Below, in pieces: positions 59,504 through 64,000 of a DNA stretch of 64,000 nucleotides; positions within the stretch are counted from its first letter, which is position 1; the number at the start of each line of letters is the position of its first letter. The notes under the pieces are model-generated. The model searched no databases, was not told where the DNA came from, and saw only the letters and a list, made by a program, of their open reading frames with translations. The DNA comes from Clostridia bacterium (GTDB taxonomy: Bacteria > Bacillota > Clostridia > Oscillospirales > Acutalibacteraceae), in NCBI GenBank assembly GCA_017548045.1, contig JAFYNR010000020.1, positions 1-64,000 on the forward strand, given 5' to 3'. The position numbers and the translations under genes are program-made.

Positions 59504-60991
59504 TTATTTATGATAAAGCTTCTTCGTCTGATATCTGGGCTCGCAGGTAAGATTAATACCGATTTTTCTATATACGTCGGAGTCAACCTGAGAAAGAATA
59601 ACCGTTGAATGAGCCTCGCAGTCCTTCAGCTTTTCAATGGCGTCAAGTGCCTGCTTTGCAAGGGGATTGGTGTTGGCGCTCATTGAAAGGGCAATCAGCG
59701 TTTCGTCGGAGTGGAGTCTGGGGTTGTGACCCTTGAGTATGCCTGTTTTCAGCTCCTGAATAGGCTCGATGATTGAGGGGGCGATCATAAGCAAATCCTC
59801 GGGCAGACCTGCTATTGCCTTTGCGGCATTAAGCAGTGCGGCGCTGGATGCGCCGAGAAGGTTAGAGGTTTTGCCCGTAACGATTCTGCCGTCGGGCAGC
59901 TCGATTGCAACCGCAGGCTGACCCTCGGTTTCTTCGCTCTTTTCAAGGGCGGCTTTGATAACCTTGCGGTCCTCAACCTCAACGCCTGCCTGATTCATAA
60001 GGCTGACGATTTTATCAACAGCCTCCTGCTTGCCTCTGCCCATACGCAAATCGCACATTGCGTTGAAGTAACGGCGCACGATTTCCTGCTTTGAGGCTTC
60101 GATAACCGCCTTATCGTCACAGATTGCGTAGCCTGCCATATTAACACCCATATCCGTAGGTGATTTATAGGGGCTTACACCTTCAATCTTTTCAAAAATA
60201 GCGTTAAGCACGGGGAAAACCTCAACGTCTCTGTTGTAGTTGACCGTTGTTTTGCCGTAGGCTTCAAGGTGGTAGGGGTCAATCATATTGACGTCGTTAA
60301 GGTCTGCGGTAGCGGCCTCGTATGCAAGGTTAACGGGGTGCTTTAAGGGGAGATTCCACACGGGGAAGGTTTCGAATTTTGCATAGCCTGCTTTTACGCC
60401 GCGCTGGTTTTCGTGATAAAGCTGTGAAAGGCAGGTGCTCATTTTGCCGCTTCCGGGGCCGGGTGCGGTGATAACCACAAGGGGTCTTGAGGTTTCGATA
60501 TATTCATTTCTGCCGAAGCCTGCCTCGCTTACGATGTGGGATACGTTATAGGGATAGCCCTCGATTGTGTAATGAGTGAAAACCTTGATTCCGAGCTGTT
60601 CAAGCTTTGCCTTGAATGCAATGCAGGCGGGCTGACCCTTGAACTGAGAGAGCACAACACTGCCCACGTAAAGACCTGAGCCTCTGTAAGCATCAATAAG
60701 GCGGAGCACGTCCGCATCGTAGGTTATGCCAAGGTCGCGGCGGATTTTATTGTTTTCAATATCAGCAGAGCTGATAACGATAACAACCTCAACCTTATCT
60801 GCAAGGCTTTTAAGCATCTGCAGCTTGCTGTCGGGAGCAAAACCGGGCAGAACCCTTGAAGCGTGAAAATCATCAAAGAGCTTGCCGCCGAATTCAAGAT
60901 AAAGCTTGCCGCCGAATTTGTTAATGCGCTTGCGTATTTCCTCCGACTGAAGGCTGATATACAGAGCATTGTCAAATCCTTTTACTTTCAA
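59504..60991 (-). CDS. DUF1846 family protein
   Basis: 495 residues from a TTG start (60991). It is recognised as a DUF1846 protein by overall length and sequence (GKLYLEFGGKLFDDFHASRVLPGF, VVITAPGPGSGKMSTCLSQLYHE, YGKTTVNYNRDVEVFPVL). The APGPGSGK loop looks like a nucleotide-binding P-loop. The family is widespread in Firmicutes; the function is unknown. It has its own terminator and faces away from the glutamate dehydrogenase gene. Confidence 0.9.
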   Translation of the reverse strand: MKVKGFDNALYISLQSEEIRKRINKFGGKLYLEFGGKLFDDFHASRVLPGFAPDSKLQMLKSLADKVEVVIVISSADIENNKIRRDLGITYDADVLRLIDAYRGSGLYVGSVVLSQFKGQPACIAFKAKLEQLGIKVFTHYTIEGYPYNVSHIVSEAGFGRNEYIETSRPLVVITAPGPGSGKMSTCLSQLYHENQRGVKAGYAKFETFPVWNLPLKHPVNLAYEAATADLNDVNMIDPYHLEAYGKTTVNYNRDVEVFPVLNAIFEKIEGVSPYKSPTDMGVNMAGYAICDDKAVIEASKQEIVRRYFNAMCDLRMGRGKQEAVDKIVSLMNQAGVEVEDRKVIKAALEKSEETEGQPAVAIELPDGRIVTGKTSNLLGASSAALLNAAKAIAGLPEDLLMIAPSIIEPIQELKTGILKGHNPRLHSDETLIALSMSANTNPLAKQALDAIEKLKDCEAHSTVILSQVDSDVYRKIGINLTCEPRYQTKKLYHK

Positions 60992-61353
60992 CTCAATTAC
61001 ACCCTTTCACCTTGTTTGAACAAATAACTATATTATTATATAACACAGTTTGCACCAAATCAAGTGGAAAACTCAAATAATTCCTGCAAAAATCCTTTGT
61101 TTTGCGAATAAAATGCAGGATTGTGAAAGATTCTTTGTTAAATGTTGCAAATTTAAGCCGCTCAGATTACAATATTCAACATTTCTCACAAAATTATGAA
61201 AGTTGCACATTTTTTGTTGCATTTTTTTCTTTATTGGTATAAAATATACCACATAATTATTATCAGTGCATTAAAGCGTTAAATGAACGGAAAATTCCGT
61301 ATTTTATACGGGCTGCCGACCAATCCCCGACAGCTTGGTAAGGAGTGTCAATT
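60992..61353. promoter_or_regulatory. Divergent regulatory region between DUF1846 and gdhA
   Basis: 362 bases, AT-rich. A -10-like TATAAAAT (61238-61245) with TTGTTG at 61214-61219 (18-bp spacing) probably starts the glutamate dehydrogenase transcript. ATTAAAGCGTTAAA (61270-61283) resembles the arms of the symporter-leader hairpin. No coding frame is supported. Confidence 0.5.
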
Positions 61354-62697
61354 ATGGATTACATCAAGCGTACCATTGAAGCAGTTGCAAAGAAGCACGC
61401 AAACGAGCCTGAATTCGTTCAGACCGTTACAGAGGTTTATGAATCAATCAAGCCCGTTATCGACCAGCATCCCGAATACGAAAAGTATTCACTGCTTGAA
61501 AGAATGGCAGAGCCCGAAAGACAGATTTCATTCCGCGTTACCTGGGTTGACGACAGCGGCAAGGTTCAGGTTAATACAGGTTACAGAGTTCAGTTCAACG
61601 GCGCAATCGGTCCCTACAAGGGCGGTCTGCGTTTCCATCCCTCGGTATACATCGGCATTATGAAGTTCCTTGCTTTTGAGCAGACCTTCAAAAACAGCCT
61701 TACAGGTCTTCCCATCGGCGGCGCAAAGGGCGGCTCCGACTTTGACCCCAGAGGCAAGAGCGATGCAGAAATTCTCCGCTTCTGCCAGGCATTTATGACC
61801 GAGCTTTACAGACACATCGGCCCCGATATTGACGTTCCCGCAGGTGATATCGGTGTAGGCGGCAGAGAAATCGGCTACCTCTACGGTCAGTACAGACGCA
61901 TCAGAGGCGCATTCGAAAACGGCGTTCTCACAGGTAAGGGCCTTTCATACGGCGGCTCACTTATTAGACCCGAAGCAACAGGCTACGGTGCTACATACTA
62001 CGCAGTTGAAATGCTCAAGCATTTCGGTGAAGAAATCAAGGGCAAGACCTTTGCAATTTCCGGCTTCGGTAACGTTGCATGGGGTGCCGTTCAGAAGATT
62101 ACAGAGCTTGGCGGTAAGGTTGTTACCATTTCAGGTCCTGACGGATATGTATATGATGCAGACGGTATCAGCACACCCGAAAAGATTGACTTTATGCTCG
62201 AAATGAGAGCATCGGGCCGTGACAAGGTTCAGGATTATGCAGATAAGTTTGGCGCAGAATTCTTTGCAGGTCAGAAGCCCTGGGGCGTTAAGGTTGACGT
62301 TGCAATGCCCTGCGCAACTCAGAACGAAATCGGTATGGCAGAGGCTGAAAAGCTTGTTGCAAACGGTGTTCCCTACTACATCGAGGTTGCAAATATGCCC
62401 ACAACCAACGAGGCTCTTGCATACCTTAAGGCAAACTGCAAGGCAGTTGCTCCTTCAAAGGCAGTTAACGCAGGCGGCGTTGCCGTTTCAGCCCTCGAAA
62501 TGAGCCAGAACTCAATGAGATACAGCTGGACTGCTGAAGAGGTTGATGCAAAGCTTAAGCAGATTATGAAGGATATCCACGATAATTCTGCTGCAGCATC
62601 AGAAAAATACGGTCTGGGCTACGACCTTGTAGCAGGCGCAAACATCGCAGGCTTCATCAAGGTCGCAGATGCAATGATGGCTCAGGGTCTTATCTAA
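61354..62697 (+). CDS. gdhA: Glutamate dehydrogenase, hexameric NADP(H)-type
   Basis: 447 residues. Interconverts 2-oxoglutarate + ammonium and glutamate. YKGGLRFHPSVYIGIMKFLAFEQTFKNSLT, GGAKGGSDFDPRGKSDAEILRFCQAFM (catalytic Lys), DVPAGDIGVGGREIGYLYGQY and SGFGNVAWGAVQKI (dinucleotide loop) are typical of the short bacterial hexameric GDH. ATG 61354 is eight bases after AAGGAG; GTG 61345 overlaps it. It is a single-gene operon with its own terminator. Confidence 0.97.
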   Translation: MDYIKRTIEAVAKKHANEPEFVQTVTEVYESIKPVIDQHPEYEKYSLLERMAEPERQISFRVTWVDDSGKVQVNTGYRVQFNGAIGPYKGGLRFHPSVYIGIMKFLAFEQTFKNSLTGLPIGGAKGGSDFDPRGKSDAEILRFCQAFMTELYRHIGPDIDVPAGDIGVGGREIGYLYGQYRRIRGAFENGVLTGKGLSYGGSLIRPEATGYGATYYAVEMLKHFGEEIKGKTFAISGFGNVAWGAVQKITELGGKVVTISGPDGYVYDADGISTPEKIDFMLEMRASGRDKVQDYADKFGAEFFAGQKPWGVKVDVAMPCATQNEIGMAEAEKLVANGVPYYIEVANMPTTNEALAYLKANCKAVAPSKAVNAGGVAVSALEMSQNSMRYSWTAEEVDAKLKQIMKDIHDNSAAASEKYGLGYDLVAGANIAGFIKVADAMMAQGLI

Positions 62698-62700
62698 TGA

Positions 62701-62730
62701 AAAAAGGTCAGCTTCGGCTGACCTTTTTAA
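62701..62730. terminator. Bidirectional terminator after gdhA
   Basis: AAAAAGGTCAGC pairs with GCTGACCTTTTT around TTCG, between convergent genes. Confidence 0.93.
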
Positions 62731-62734
62731 TGTT

Positions 62735-63433
62735 TTATAACAGATTTTTTAATTTATTCATCGTTTCCGCCGAAGGCTCGGGGATATGCGCAAAGGGAAA
62801 AACGATTCCCATTTTGTCATACTTCACCTGACAGATTTTGCGGAAGGGGAGAAGCTCGGTTTTGTCAACGCACAGGTGCTTTGACGCTATCCTCTTTAAT
62901 TCAAGAATATTTTCCTCGTTATCGTTGAGCGTGGGTATAATAACCTGCCTCAGGGTAACGGGGATTTCTTTCTTGTTAAGATAGTCAAGAAATTCAAGAA
63001 CGGATTTCATTTCACAGCCTGCGTGCTCCTTATAAAGCTCATCGGTTGTGTATTTTACGTCAAGCAGCACTCTGTCCGTTACCTCAAGCAGTGCTTTTAC
63101 GCTGCCGTTGAGAATACTGCCCGACGTATCAAGGCAGGTGTTGATGCCTGCCCTGCGGCAAAGCTCAAAAACCTCTCTCACAAAATCCGCCTGCAGCAGA
63201 GGCTCGCCGCCCGAAACGGTAATACCGCCTTCACTGCCGAAATATTCTTTGTATCTCACCACGCGGTTCGCAACGTCCTCAGCGGTGTATTCCTTGCCCT
63301 CGTTCATCTTCCACGTATCGGGATTATGGCAGCAGCCGCAACGCAGATTACAGCCCTGCATGAACACCACAAAGCGTATGCCGGGGCCGTCCGTTGCGCC
63401 GAGGCTCTGGAATGAGTGGATGTAACCTGTCAT
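62735..63433 (-). CDS. pflA: Pyruvate formate-lyase activating enzyme
   Basis: 232 residues. A radical-SAM enzyme: GCNLRCGCC carries the CX3CX2C cluster (Cys28, Cys32, Cys35). [11 protein letters not shown] and LDTSG follow. It installs the glycyl radical on PflB. The ATG overlaps the pflB stop by four bases (ATGA), so both are co-expressed. Confidence 0.96.
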   Translation of the reverse strand: MTGYIHSFQSLGATDGPGIRFVVFMQGCNLRCGCCHNPDTWKMNEGKEYTAEDVANRVVRYKEYFGSEGGITVSGGEPLLQADFVREVFELCRRAGINTCLDTSGSILNGSVKALLEVTDRVLLDVKYTTDELYKEHAGCEMKSVLEFLDYLNKKEIPVTLRQVIIPTLNDNEENILELKRIASKHLCVDKTELLPFRKICQVKYDKMGIVFPFAHIPEPSAETMNKLKNLL

Positions 63434-64000
63434 ATTGCTTCGTGGAAGGTACGGCTGATAACTTCTCTCTGCTGTTCGCGTGAAAGCTTGTTGAAGTTAA
63501 CCGCATAACCCGAAACTCTTATGGTAAGGTTGGGGTAATCCTCGGGGTTTTCGTATGCCTTCATCAGCGTTTCACGGTTAAGCACGTTAACGTTGATGTG
63601 ATGAGCCTTCTTTGCAAAGTAGCCGTCAAGGATTGAAACAAGGTTATTGGTTCTTTCATCCTCATCCTTGCCCAGTGCTTCGGGAGTGATTGAGAAGGTG
63701 TTCGAAACGCCGTCACGGCAGTCGTCATAGCTGATTTTTGCAACGGAGTTAAGGGATGCTAGGGCACCGTTTTCTTCTCTGTTGTGCATGGGATTTGCAC
63801 CGGGAGCAAAGGGAGCGCTTGCTTTTCTGCCGTCGGGTGTTGCGCCCGTATTCTTGCCGTACATAACGTTTGACGTGATTGTAAGTACGGAAAGGGTGTG
63901 GATTGCTTTTCTGTAAGTGGGAGTCTTGCGAAGCTCTGTGATAACTTTATGAGCCATATCCTTTGCAATAAGGTCAACTCTGTCGTCATCGTTGCCGTAT
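63430..64000 (-). CDS. pflB: Pyruvate formate-lyase (formate C-acetyltransferase), C-terminal part
   Basis: 190 codons visible; the 5' part lies beyond the right edge. The frame enters as [19 protein letters not shown], a PFL core stretch. [21 protein letters not shown] and [29 protein letters not shown] at the end contain the radical-bearing Gly (RVSGYAV). With the adjacent activase it converts pyruvate + CoA into acetyl-CoA + formate. Confidence 0.97.
   Translation of the reverse strand, partial: YGNDDDRVDLIAKDMAHKVITELRKTPTYRKAIHTLSVLTITSNVMYGKNTGATPDGRKASAPFAPGANPMHNREENGALASLNSVAKISYDDCRDGVSNTFSITPEALGKDEDERTNNLVSILDGYFAKKAHHINVNVLNRETLMKAYENPEDYPNLTIRVSGYAVNFNKLSREQQREVISRTFHEAI

Overview
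The window looks like chromosome of an anaerobic gut-type Firmicute, most likely class Clostridia (Oscillospiraceae/Ruminococcaceae-like). The basis is a V-type ATPase operon, pyruvate formate-lyase with its activase, GTP-type PEP carboxykinase, indolepyruvate:ferredoxin oxidoreductase, a T-box-controlled pheST operon, strong AGGAGG-type ribosome sites, single-membrane lipoproteins and many intrinsic terminators. No rRNA, tRNA or CRISPR array was seen. This is inference from gene content, not a taxonomic placement.

Bases 1-6240 are an AT-rich accessory island. After the start of a leftward response regulator (1-140) comes a complete retron: a phosphoribosyltransferase-like effector, a small winged-helix-like protein, an msr-msd RNA bounded by perfect 12-bp a1/a2 repeats (1513-1755), and a retron reverse transcriptase with NAxxH, YADD and VTG motifs. 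It is followed by a serine recombinase behind a long structured leader with a consensus promoter and a LexA-like box, an XRE regulator, and a zinc-ribbon/Mrr-like nuclease pair.

Bases 6475-13868 hold a seven-gene V-ATPase operon (E, DUF2764-like, A, B, D, I, K) with Na+-type ligands in the K ring and a terminator-like hairpin in the leader. Bases 13865-24743 carry a sugar isomerase-like protein, an ADP-ribosylglycohydrolase, secreted and surface proteins (beta-helix, lipase-like, glycoside hydrolase), an anion permease and an ECF sigma/anti-sigma/lipoprotein operon. Bases 24876-33135 are mostly housekeeping: dusB, polA, an arginine-phosphatase-like gene, rimI, tsaD, PEP carboxykinase and a HAD phosphatase.

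Bases 33197-36255 form a leftward operon of ECF sigma factor, tiny membrane protein, acyl-CoA ligase and PlsC. Next is a LexA-box promoter in front of a RepA_N-type gene whose 5' end is split by a 274-bp MITE-like insertion with a TATA target duplication. Bases 37648-45620 carry a sodium symporter, an AMP-forming ligase, a MaoC protein, iorAB, paaK and an ACT protein, which together suggest uptake and activation of aryl or related acids. Bases 45678-49429 are T-box-pheS-pheT. Bases 49448-64000 contain an oxidoreductase, PHP and calcineurin-like phosphoesterases, an M28 peptidase, a GH38 alpha-mannosidase, two redox-type proteins, a DUF1846 protein, glutamate dehydrogenase, pflA and the 3' part of pflB.
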